NCBI GenBank assembly: GCA_020849825.1
Contig: JADZFP010000423.1
Location: 1 to 9,086 of the forward strand
Source: Saprospiraceae bacterium
GTDB taxonomy: Bacteria > Bacteroidota > Bacteroidia > Chitinophagales > Saprospiraceae
Direction: 5' to 3'
Length of the DNA: 9,086 nucleotides
A program made the position numbers and the translations under genes. The notes beneath the pieces were generated by a model. That model saw only the letters and a list, made by a program, of their open reading frames with translations, ran no database searches and was not told the origin of the DNA. Shown here piece by piece: positions 1-7,186 of this stretch (its first letter is position 1; each line of letters starts with the position of its first letter).

Positions 1-199
1 AGCATAAAATGGTTAGACCACACTTGAACAGCAAAAATACCAAGATTGATCGGGGTAAAGCGTTAAATTTTTATGACTTTTTCAAAAAAACAGAAAAAAA
101 CGATTGATTATCAAGTGTTTATTTGGCTAAAAAACACTTTGTTTTTTCAAAAATTAAAAAGATCAAAGTTCGCTTCTTCGTTCAGTTTACCTTTCTGCC
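1..199. other. AT-rich non-coding leader upstream of the MDR gene
   Basis: I see no convincing gene here. The stretch is clearly richer in A and T than the rest of the window, with many A and T runs, as expected for an intergenic regulatory region. A short open frame from 73 runs out of frame into the oxidoreductase gene and has no recognisable protein character. The only structure is the inverted repeat listed separately. I could not find a clean match to the Bacteroidota promoter pair (TTG then TAnnTTTG); the nearest -7-like string is at 64-71, with its last base wrong. Confidence 0.6.
113..139. repeat. 8-bp inverted repeat (weak hairpin) followed by a T-run
   Basis: The arms AAGTGTTT (113-120) and AAACACTT (132-139) are perfect reverse complements separated by 11 bases. 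A T-rich run with one G follows directly on the plus strand (140-147). The stem is AT-rich and would be weak. It could be a poor terminator for a gene lying left of the window, an operator for the oxidoreductase gene that begins 60 bases later, or chance in AT-rich DNA. Confidence 0.3.
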
Positions 200-1162
200 A
201 TGAAAGCACTCGTCTTGAACGCACTTCATCAGGGGCTCGATTTTCAGGAAATGCCCGCGCCGCACGCCGGTAAAAGCGAAGGTCTGGTCCGTTTGCGCGC
301 CGCTGCGCTCAACCATCGCGATTTATTCATCACGCAGGGTTTGTATGCCGGGATCAAATTCCCCACGATCCTGGGCTCCGACGGGGCGGGCGAATACCGG
401 GGAAAAGCGGTCGTGATCGATCCGTCGCTCGATTGGGGCAGCGACCCACGGGCCCAGGGCCGCGGTTTCAGGGTGCTCGGCTTGCCCGACGATGGCACTT
501 TTGCCGAACAAATAGCCATCCCCAGGTCGAATATTCATCCCAAACCCGGACATCTCAGTTGGGAACAGGCCGCTGCGCTTCCACTCGCCGGTGTCACCGC
601 CTGGCGTGTCGTGTTTACACGTTGCCAGATCAAGGCGGGCGAACGCGTCCTGATTACCGGTATCGGGGGCGGTGTGGCGCTGATGGCGCTTCAGTTGGCC
701 GCGGCCGCCGGAGCCGAAGTGTTCGTGACCTCGGGCTCGGACGAAAAATTGCAAAAAGCGGTGGCGCTGGGCGCCAAAGGCGGGGTCAATTACCGCAACG
801 CCGATTGGGACAAGACCTTGAAAAAAGAAGCCGGTGGCTTCGACGTCATCATCGATTCTGCGGCCGGCAATGGTTTTACCCTTCTGCCGGCGCTATGCCA
901 TCCCGGTGGCCGTATCGGCGTATATGGCGGTACTTTGGGCAAAATCGACGGGTTGAGCATACAACCTGTTTTTTGGAAACAAATCAGCATTCTCGGCTCC
1001 ACGATGGGCACGCGGCTCGATTTCAAAAAAATGCTGGCTTTTGTAGGCAAACACGAGATCGTACCGGTTGTCGATTCCGTTTTCCCGCTATCGGAAGGCA
1101 GCGCGGCCCTGCAAAAAATGGATCAGGGCGGGCAATTCGGCAAAATAGTTTTGTCCATCTGA
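200..1162 (+). CDS. Zinc-independent MDR-family oxidoreductase (quinone oxidoreductase-like)
   Basis: This 320-residue protein is a medium-chain dehydrogenase/reductase, expected to be a cytosolic NAD(P)H-dependent enzyme. Residues 1-120 form the GroES-like domain, with the family landmarks LNHRDLFITQGLY (38-49) and PTILGSDGAGEY (55-66). Residues 125-290 form the Rossmann domain, with a glycine-rich turn TGIGGG (153-158) and the beta-2 region EVFVTSGSDEKL (173-184). The only cysteines are at about 142 and 233, so both the catalytic zinc ligands and the four-cysteine structural lobe of true zinc alcohol dehydrogenases are missing. That points to the quinone oxidoreductase or enoyl-reductase-like branch. 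The length is slightly short for the family (about 320-340). The ATG at 200 fits a normal family N-terminus (MKALVL). There is no clear ribosome-binding site, as usual in Bacteroidota. The substrate cannot be told from sequence. It ends 7 bases before the stop of the opposing gene. Confidence 0.88.
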   Translation: MKALVLNALHQGLDFQEMPAPHAGKSEGLVRLRAAALNHRDLFITQGLYAGIKFPTILGSDGAGEYRGKAVVIDPSLDWGSDPRAQGRGFRVLGLPDDGTFAEQIAIPRSNIHPKPGHLSWEQAAALPLAGVTAWRVVFTRCQIKAGERVLITGIGGGVALMALQLAAAAGAEVFVTSGSDEKLQKAVALGAKGGVNYRNADWDKTLKKEAGGFDVIIDSAAGNGFTLLPALCHPGGRIGVYGGTLGKIDGLSIQPVFWKQISILGSTMGTRLDFKKMLAFVGKHEIVPVVDSVFPLSEGSAALQKMDQGGQFGKIVLSI

Positions 1163-1169
1163 CTGCGGA

Positions 1170-1793
1170 TCAGAGAATGGTGAATTTGCCTTCGGCTACT
1201 TGTCGCCCGTTGATCAATTGCTTCACCGTATAGACACCGGGGACGTAACTGCCCGGATTTTCTGCACCCCAGCCGTTGGTATAAAACGAATTAACCCAAC
1301 CGGTTTCCACACTGCGACGTTTTTGGATATGCGTCAGAAGACTGCCGTCAGGACGGTAGAGTTCGTACGTCAGGTCGAATTCAATTTTCCCCGCCGAGGC
1401 AGGGTGAACCAGCCGCATCTCCCAATACACATACCGGGTTGTCTCGTCTTTAAACTCGGTTTGGTATTTTCTATCCCCTGATTCGGGCAAAACGCTGCCA
1501 GCTTCAAAAAAATAAAGCTGCGGATTGATCGCACTCTTTTGGAAAAAATCCGCTTCCATGCGGTCGAGCAGATCCAGCAAACCGGACATGATGCAACTCC
1601 TGTCGCGGAAGTGTTGGTCGTAGTCGATGAGATTCTGGCTGTATTGCCGTTCGCTTCCTTCCCATTGTCCGTTGAGCAAAATGAGGTCGTTGCGGAAAGT
1701 ACCCGGCAACGGGGAGTTGGACAAATGCGTGAGGGCTTCTTCCAGGAGGCCTTGCTGGATCAGGGAGCGACAGGAAAATGTATCTACTTGCAT
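1170..1793 (-). CDS. Probable EAD11-like adaptor protein with C-terminal beta-rich domain
   Basis: This protein of 207 residues has no signal peptide or membrane segment, so it is probably cytosolic. Residues 6-80 are helical and resemble Effector-Associated Domain 11: a short helix with IQQGLLEEALTHL (12-24), then NDLILLNGQWEGSERQY (35-51), then a helix ending in GLLDLLDRM (71-79). This 'ndlilL.gr...' and 'LLdlld' spacing is how I recognise it. EADs are known as adaptors pairing effectors (caspase, TIR, protease) with NTPase regulators. Residues 95-207 look all-beta: RYVYWEMRLVHP (120-131), YRPDG (146-150), WVNSFYTNGWG (166-176), GVYTV (186-190), ending in a GKFTIL strand. Similar tails occur in caspase- and TPR-type bacterial proteins, by my recollection. 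An in-frame TTG at 1800-1802 would add three residues; I prefer the ATG at 1793. It lies 53 bases behind the membrane hydrolase gene on the same strand and may be co-transcribed. The family call rests on motif memory, not on a search. Confidence 0.72.
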   Translation of the reverse strand: MQVDTFSCRSLIQQGLLEEALTHLSNSPLPGTFRNDLILLNGQWEGSERQYSQNLIDYDQHFRDRSCIMSGLLDLLDRMEADFFQKSAINPQLYFFEAGSVLPESGDRKYQTEFKDETTRYVYWEMRLVHPASAGKIEFDLTYELYRPDGSLLTHIQKRRSVETGWVNSFYTNGWGAENPGSYVPGVYTVKQLINGRQVAEGKFTIL

Positions 1794-1846
1794 GTGGTGC
1801 AAAACTTGAAAACAGGGGGCAATGATAGCGATTGTGCGCTAACGAT

Positions 1847-2371
1847 TTATGAAGATGAACGCATAACTCTTCCGGCAGCCCACAGCATCATGGCCGGCAA
1901 CCCGATCCATAAAGCCTCGCTGGCCAGTACGCGGACACCCCAGGAACTGAAAAAGTTGCCCACTCCGATTGGCGATACCTGGATGGGTCTGCTCGGGAAA
2001 AACAGGCGCTCTTCGCTGAACGGCCACCACAAAGCGCAGCCCAGTCCGCCATTGGTCAACATGTCGAGTAAAGGGTGGGAGAGGGCCGACAAGGCGCACC
2101 AAAGCGCTGTTTTTAGTGTATCCGGTTGCTTTTTGTAAAAAAAGCCGGCCAGCAAAAAGCCCAGTATCAAGGTAAAAACCACCGAGTGCGTCCAACCGCG
2201 ATGCCCCCAGACGCTGTGGTAGGATATGCCGAACTGAAAAGCCAGTACGTCAAGGTCGGGTGCGAAGGCGCAAAAACCTGCCAGCAGAAGCGTACTTCCG
2301 CGTATCTGACGGGGGAAAAACGTGGCGCCGAGCGCCGAAGAAGCCACAACATGTCCGAATAATGATGCCAT
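1847..2371 (-). CDS. YdjM/DUF457-type membrane-bound metal-dependent hydrolase
   Basis: This 174-residue integral membrane protein matches the DUF457 family, typified by E. coli YdjM and annotated as inner-membrane metal-dependent hydrolases. Landmarks are H7 near the N-terminus, the acidic motif APDLDVL (37-43), HRGWTHS (57-63) and SHPLLDMLTNGG (98-109) followed by WPF (116-118). The conserved His and Asp residues probably bind metal near the membrane. Hydrophobic segments lie at about 26-36, 64-79, 86-98 and 147-167. The length is normal for the compact members. Translation could start at a TTG three codons upstream (2380), but the ATG at 2371 gives the usual family start (MASLFGHVV). The natural substrate is not known with confidence; some relatives are linked to membrane or phospholipid metabolism. 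It is transcribed away from the Asp-box protein gene and leads into the EAD-like gene. Confidence 0.85.
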   Translation of the reverse strand: MASLFGHVVASSALGATFFPRQIRGSTLLLAGFCAFAPDLDVLAFQFGISYHSVWGHRGWTHSVVFTLILGFLLAGFFYKKQPDTLKTALWCALSALSHPLLDMLTNGGLGCALWWPFSEERLFFPSRPIQVSPIGVGNFFSSWGVRVLASEALWIGLPAMMLWAAGRVMRSSS

Positions 2372-2525
2372 CGGGGGCAAAAATCCAAAATTTGTTTCCT
2401 TTGCCAGCCGCTACCCCAGGGACAAAACAGGTTTTTTGAACGCATTTTTGCCCGACTGATCTATTTAATCACCTGCATTGCCTTCAATGGCCCACCTTTT
2501 TGCAAAAAAACAAAGCATAACCATC
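2372..2525. other. Divergent intergenic region
   Basis: These 154 bases separate two divergent genes and should hold both promoters. I find only imperfect matches to the Bacteroidota -7 element: CATTTTTG (plus strand) and AAATTTTG (minus strand), each with a single mismatch but without a well-spaced upstream TTG. No hairpin or clear operator is visible. The right end may instead be coding if translation of the downstream gene begins at the ATG at 2487 or the TTG at 2478. Confidence 0.5.
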
Positions 2526-5500
2526 ATGCACTTGTCTGTCCGATTACTCCTCCCGATCTTTTGTTTGTCGCTCCAAAGCTTGTCGGCGCAAATCCTCAAA
2601 CCGGATTATCTCCGTACCGTTCCTATCCGAAGTATCGGGCCCGGCGCCATGTCGGGGCGGATTACAGCGATCGCAGTCGATCCCGAACGCCCGGACGTGA
2701 TCTATGCCGGCGCTGCCTCGGGCGGCGTTTGGCGTTCTACGAGCGGCGGTACCAACTGGGAGCCGATTTTCGATGGCGCTCCTACACAAAGCGTCGGCGC
2801 GCTGGCCATCAATCCGAACAACCCTGACGAAATCTGGGTGGGTACGGGCGAGGGCAATCCACGCAATTCGCAGAATTTCGGCGCCGGCATTTTCAAAAGC
2901 ATCGACGGGGGAAAAACCTGGAAATCGATGGGGCTTGAAAATACGCATACCATTCACCGGATTGTTATTCATCGCGACAACCCCCAGGTCGTTTTTGCCG
3001 CGTCGCTGGGCTCTGCCTGGGGGCCGAATGCCGATCGCGGGGTGTTTAAAAGCACCGATGGCGGCCAAACCTGGCGCAAAGTGTTGTACGTCAACGATCT
3101 GACCGGCTGCGCCGATCTGGTGACCGACCCTTCCAACCCCAACAAACTGTTCGCCGCCATGTGGGAATACCGCCGCTGGCCCTGGTTTTTCAACAGCGGC
3201 GGCAAAGGCTCCGGCTGTACGTATCGCACGACGGCGGCGAAACCTGGACCCGCAGAACCGACGCCGATGGTTTGCCCGAAGGTGAACTTGGCCGTATCGG
3301 CCTGGCCATTGCAGCCAGCAAACCCAATATCGTGTACGCCTTGGTGGAAGCCAAAGACAACGCATTGTATAAAAGCACCGACGGCGGCAAAAAATGGCAA
3401 AAAATGGCGGAAAAGAACATGGGCGACCGCCCGTTCTACTACTCCGAGATATACGTCAACCCGAAAAATGAATACATGGTCTACTCCGTGCATTCCCAAA
3501 TCACCCGCAGCGTCGACGGCGGCAAAACCTTCGAGCGCTTCGTCGGATTTTGGGATATTCACCCCGACCACCACGCCTTCTGGATACACCCGGACGACCC
3601 GGATTTCATCATCGACGGCAACGACGGCGGCCTCAATATTTCTCACGACGGCGGCAGTACCTGGCGCTATGCCGAAAATATCCCCGTTGGGCAGTTTTAT
3701 CACCTCAACCTCGACAACGAACGCCCCTACAACATCTACGGTGGCCTGCAGGACAACGGCACCTGGATTGGTCCTTCGGCGTCGTGGAAAGCAAGCGGAA
3801 TGCGAAATTCCGACTGGCAGGAAATCTATTTCGGCGACGGCTTCGATGCCATGCCGCAGCGCGACAACCCCCGCTACGCCTTCGCCATGTCGCAGGGCGG
3901 CGAACTCAGCCATATCGACCGCCAAACCGGCGATACCCGCTACATCAAACCCCTGCATCCCGAGGGCATCGAACTGCGATTCAACTGGAACGCCGCCCTG
4001 GCACAGGACCCGTTCCGCGACCACGGGCTGTATTTCGGCAGCCAGTTTTTGCATTATTCCCCCGATCTGGGCGAAACCTGGGAGATTATTTCGCCGGACT
4101 TGACCTCCAACGACACTTCCAAAATGCACCAGGACCGCTCCGGCGGCCTGACCATCGATGCGACCAATGCGGAAAATTACTGCACCATCATCGCCATTTC
4201 CCCGTCTCCTGTCCAGAAAGGCGTAATCTGGGTGGGCGCCGACGACGGCCGCGTGCAACTTACACAGGACGGCGGAAAGACCTGGGAAAACGTGGCAGGC
4301 CGTATGCCCGGCTTGCCCGACAATGCCTGGATTCCGCAGATCGAAGTTTCGGCAAAAAACGCCGGCGAGGCATTCGTAGTCGCCAACAATTATCGCCAGA
4401 ACGACTGGCAGCCTTACCTCTATCACACCACCGATTTTGGTAAAAAATGGCGCCGCCTGGCCAGCGCCAAAAATGTGGAAGGGTTTACCCTTTCCGTCGT
4501 TCAGGACCCCGAAGTGCCCAATCTCCTCTTTCTGGGGACTGACCGGGGCCTCTATTACAGCATCGATTACGGCGAAAACTGGACGGCTTTTCCGCGTGAT
4601 GAGGACGGCGGTGGTTTCCCGGCAGTACCGGTGCAGGACATGAAAATTCACCCCCGCGATGCCGATCTCGTCATCGCTACTTTCGGCCGCGGGATCTGGA
4701 TTTGGGACGATATCAAACCCCTCAGGGAAATGGCGCGCAGCAAAGGCGAACTGGCCAACCAAGCTTTCAAAGTATTCCAGCCGCAGGATGCGGTGCTCGC
4801 GGCCTGGCGCTCGTACGATGGCGAACGATTCGGCGGCGATGCGCTTTACACCGGCGACAATAAGGGCACCGCTGCGCAAATAGCGGTATGGATCAAACCC
4901 GAAGAGGTTAAGGCATCCAAAGAGAAAAAGAAGAAAAAAGACAAGGATGAGCCGAATAAAAACGACAAACCGACCGCCCGGGGAGGCAAACCGGAAGGCA
5001 ACAATCGCCCGGATAAAGCCATCGTCATGATCCAGTCGATGAATGGCGACACGCTGCGCCGTTTCAAAACAGATGTCGATACCTGCTTCAATTACATTTA
5101 CTGGGGGCTCGACACCAGAGGTGTGCGTTTCCCTTCCAACTACGAGCCCGGCCCCGACCAACTGGAACCCGGCAACGGTCCAAGGGTACTGCCGGGTACC
5201 TACAAAGCCACGGTCATCTGGGGCGACTTCCGCGACTCAACCACGGTGACCGTTCTCGACGATCCCAGGCTCAACATTACCCCGGCCCAACGACAGGCTG
5301 AAAGCGACGCCACCCGCGCCTTGTACAAACAAATCGAACGGGCGGGCAAAGCTTATGATCGACTGAAAGAAGCGGAAAAAACCATCAAGCTGGTAGAAGA
5401 GCAACTGGCCAATACGCCCGACAGCACGAAAAAAGAAGTGATCAAACAGGGAAAAGCCCTGCGCGACAGCATCAGCGTATTGAAAGAAGCTTTTTTTACT

Positions 5501-5752
5501 CAAAAGGAAGCGAAAGGTATTCAACGGAATTCCGACCACTTGAACGCCAAATACTGGCGGGCGATGGGATACATCCAGCCCGGTCCGGAAGTGCCCAATG
5601 CGACGGCGAAAATTGCCATCCGGGAAGCCGAAGTGGAAACTGAAAAACTGGTTGCCCGCGTCAACGCACTTTTCGAGGGCCCCTGGAATGATTACAGGAC
5701 GAAGTCGGAAGCTTTACAATATTCGCTTTTTAAAGATTATGACCGATTATAA
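2526..5752 (+). CDS. Exported Asp-box (VPS10/sortilin-like) beta-propeller protein, interrupted by a frameshift
   Basis: Read across a one-base correction near 3213-3217, this is a 1075-residue protein of the 'VPS10 domain / glycosyl hydrolase BNR' type common in Bacteroidota. Residues 1-21 are a signal peptide ending LSLQSLSA before Q22, so it is exported. Residues 40-725 carry eleven Asp-box repeats (S-x-D-G-G-x-T-W type) at about 71, 125, 176, 234, 284, 329, 373, 512, 580, 635 and 679; the first has Ser in place of Asp. These mark beta-propeller blades and are structural, so hydrolase activity is not shown. A lysine-rich linker (795-825) leads to an Ig/FlgD-like strand region (885-912, GTYKATVIWGDF), then a charged helical, probably coiled-coil, tail (920-1050). 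There is no T9SS tail or lipobox, so a periplasmic location is likely. Starts at 2487 (ATG) or 2478 (TTG) are possible; 2526 gives the neatest signal peptide. Confidence 0.85.
3213..3217 (+). other. Single-base (-1) frameshift site inside the Asp-box gene
   Basis: Up to codon 230 (GGC at 3213-3215) the reading frame from 2526 gives good family sequence ending in SGGKGSG. After this point that frame turns into proline, serine and threonine-rich nonsense, though it stays open to 4103. The frame one base back gives LYVSHDGGETW directly, an Asp-box, and stays good to 5752. Inserting one base, so that GGCTG becomes GGCCTG, restores a continuous protein of normal length. No homopolymer or classic slippery heptamer is present, so a base lost in sequencing or a real mutation is more likely than programmed frameshifting. 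Confidence 0.85.
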
Positions 5753-5823
5753 GGCTGATTTACAGCGATTCGGCCCATTTCGGTATCTTGCACCTATTCC
5801 TTCACCTTCACACCAGTTTTTTT

Positions 5824-7092
5824 ATGAAAAAACTACTTTCCACCTATGTATTCCTTTTGGCAGCGCTCGCGACGGCCCAGGCTCAAAGCGCGCTGTTTGT
5901 CGACACGACCGTCACGCCCCAGCAGATGGTTGCCGACTTTTTCAACACCGGCCAGGTTACCGTGTCGAACGTGACGTTCAACGGGTCCGCCTCCTCGGCC
6001 GCGTATTTCGAAGCAGCCAATACCGACCTCGATTTGTTGGCCGGCATTATGCTGAGTTCGGGCCGTTGCAACAGCGCACCGGGTGTTCCGGGCGATTTTG
6101 CGTCCGATATGGTCGGTTTCGAGGGCGATTCTTCCCTGACCGCTTTGTCCGGTGTTACGACTTTCGATGCCGCTTTGCTCGAATTTGACCTGGTTTCTTC
6201 AGCCGATACTCTTTGTTTCATCTATCGCTTCGGCTCGGAAGAATATCCGGAATACGTCGGATCGAATTTCAACGATGTTTTTGCCTTTTTTGTAGAAGGC
6301 CCCGGCTACAATGGTCAGACGAATATCGCCCTGGTGCCCGGTACTAACATTCCCGTTGCCATTAATAACGTAAACAGCGACATTAACAGCCAATACTACG
6401 TCGAGTATGATTCAACAGGCGGCGGTGATGCAGTATACGACGGATTTACGACGACTATGCCAGCCAAATTTATCGTTCAGGCCGGAGAGTCCTATCACGT
6501 CAAACTGGCCATTGCCGACTCCGGCGACGGCATTTTCGACTCCAGCGTTTTCATTGCCATCAACTCGCTGGGTGGCGACAGCCTGCTGGCCCCGGTGGCC
6601 GAAATGGCTGCCCCGATCATCGACGGCAATACGGTGACGTTTACCAACACCAGCCGCTATGCCACGGCGTGGCACTGGGATTTCGGCGACGGCACGACCA
6701 GCAACGAACGCAACCCCGGCCCGCACACTTTTCCGCAATTCGGGCCCAACGGCGACGAGCGCAGTACCTACGTCGTCACGCTGATCACTACAAACTACTG
6801 CTGTGCAGACACGACCCAGTTCGTGGTTAATATCGGTTCGAGCGGCGTCGACGAATTGCAGGCTTTGCCTTTCCGCTTCGGTCCCAATCCGGTTGCCGAT
6901 TTCCTTCTGGTTCAACCCGAGTTGGCGGGTCCGTATGTATTGCGTGCGCTGGACCTGAATGGCAGAGTGATGAGTCAGCAGCAGGCCAACGGCGCACTCC
7001 GCCTGGAAACCGCCGGCTGGCCCTCCGGCGTTTATCTGCTTGAGTTTCAGCAGGGCGGCCACAGCGCGGTACAGCGTGTGGTGAAGCGCTGA
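5824..7092 (+). CDS. T9SS-sorted choice-of-anchor L and PKD domain surface protein
   Basis: This 422-residue protein should be secreted to the cell surface. Residues 1-20 form a signal peptide (MKKLLSTYVFLLAALATAQA). Residues 26-250 match the choice-of-anchor L domain: VTVSNVTFNGSA (45-56), GIMLSSG (74-80), FRFGSEEYPEYV-like text at 135-145 (here YRFGSEEYPEYV), SNFNDVFAFFVEGPGYNG (147-164) and NIALVPGTN (167-175). Residues 262-337 are a PKD domain with the signature WHWDFGDGTTS (283-293). Residues 347-422 are a type A T9SS C-terminal sorting domain: FGPNPVADFLLV, a central LDLNGRV strand and GVYLLEF, ending VVKR. T9SS removes such tails and anchors the protein. An in-frame TTG at 5788 would put extra residues ahead of the signal peptide, so I use the ATG. 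It begins 71 bases after the Asp-box gene with no terminator between, so read-through is possible. The ligand or role (adhesion, matrix) is unknown. Confidence 0.9.
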   Translation: MKKLLSTYVFLLAALATAQAQSALFVDTTVTPQQMVADFFNTGQVTVSNVTFNGSASSAAYFEAANTDLDLLAGIMLSSGRCNSAPGVPGDFASDMVGFEGDSSLTALSGVTTFDAALLEFDLVSSADTLCFIYRFGSEEYPEYVGSNFNDVFAFFVEGPGYNGQTNIALVPGTNIPVAINNVNSDINSQYYVEYDSTGGGDAVYDGFTTTMPAKFIVQAGESYHVKLAIADSGDGIFDSSVFIAINSLGGDSLLAPVAEMAAPIIDGNTVTFTNTSRYATAWHWDFGDGTTSNERNPGPHTFPQFGPNGDERSTYVVTLITTNYCCADTTQFVVNIGSSGVDELQALPFRFGPNPVADFLLVQPELAGPYVLRALDLNGRVMSQQQANGALRLETAGWPSGVYLLEFQQGGHSAVQRVVKR

Positions 7093-7108
7093 TGACCATG
7101 CAGAAATT

Positions 7109-7151
7109 GGAATAATAAAAAATAGCCCGGCGGTGTTACCACTGCCGGGCT
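7109..7151 (-). terminator. Strong intrinsic terminator (minus strand; possibly bidirectional)
   Basis: A 12-bp stem, AGCCCGGCGGTG (7124-7135) with CACTGCCGGGCT (7140-7151), has one G-T wobble and a 4-base loop TTAC. Read on the minus strand the hairpin is followed by ATTTTTTATTATT (7123 down to 7111), a good U-tract, so it ends the sigma/anti-sigma transcript 36 bases past the stop at 7187. On the plus strand the following bases (TACTATTTA) are a weaker U-tract, but the hairpin probably also helps end the T9SS protein transcript, which stops at 7092. Confidence 0.88.
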
Positions 7152-7186
7152 TACTATTTACTGCTAAAAAAGAGAAGTTTCGGTCC

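Noticed and set aside
433..1233. Plus-strand open frame of 266 codons inside the oxidoreductase gene
   Set aside because: It is very rich in Arg, Gly and Gln, typical of a wrong frame in GC-rich DNA, and overlaps a well-supported MDR gene.
1539..2138. Plus-strand open frame of 199 codons across the EAD-like and membrane hydrolase genes
   Set aside because: It lies antisense to two genes with recognisable family motifs and spans their intergenic gap; no protein features are visible.
2561..2827. DNA-level tandem repeats in the Asp-box gene
   Set aside because: The similar GACGGCGGC-type strings recur at irregular spacing and reflect the shared protein motif, not a DNA repeat array or CRISPR.
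3213..3217. Programmed ribosomal frameshifting at the break in the Asp-box gene
   Set aside because: There is no slippery heptamer, no clear downstream stem-loop, and the family is normally encoded in one frame.
2969..5161. Very long open frame (730 codons) on the minus strand opposite the Asp-box gene
   Set aside because: It is a mirror of the plus-strand gene. Its sequence is rich in Val, Ala, Gly and Ile with no domain or signal, and the plus strand carries eleven Asp-boxes and a signal peptide.
2526..5752. Sialidase assignment for the Asp-box protein
   Set aside because: Asp-boxes alone do not make a sialidase; I see no arginine-triad motif, and the repeat number and length fit the VPS10/sortilin-like group better.
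5784..5791. TATCTTGC as a possible -7 promoter element for the T9SS protein gene
   Set aside because: It resembles TAnnTTTG with one base missing, and I find no good upstream TTG at proper spacing, so I do not call it.
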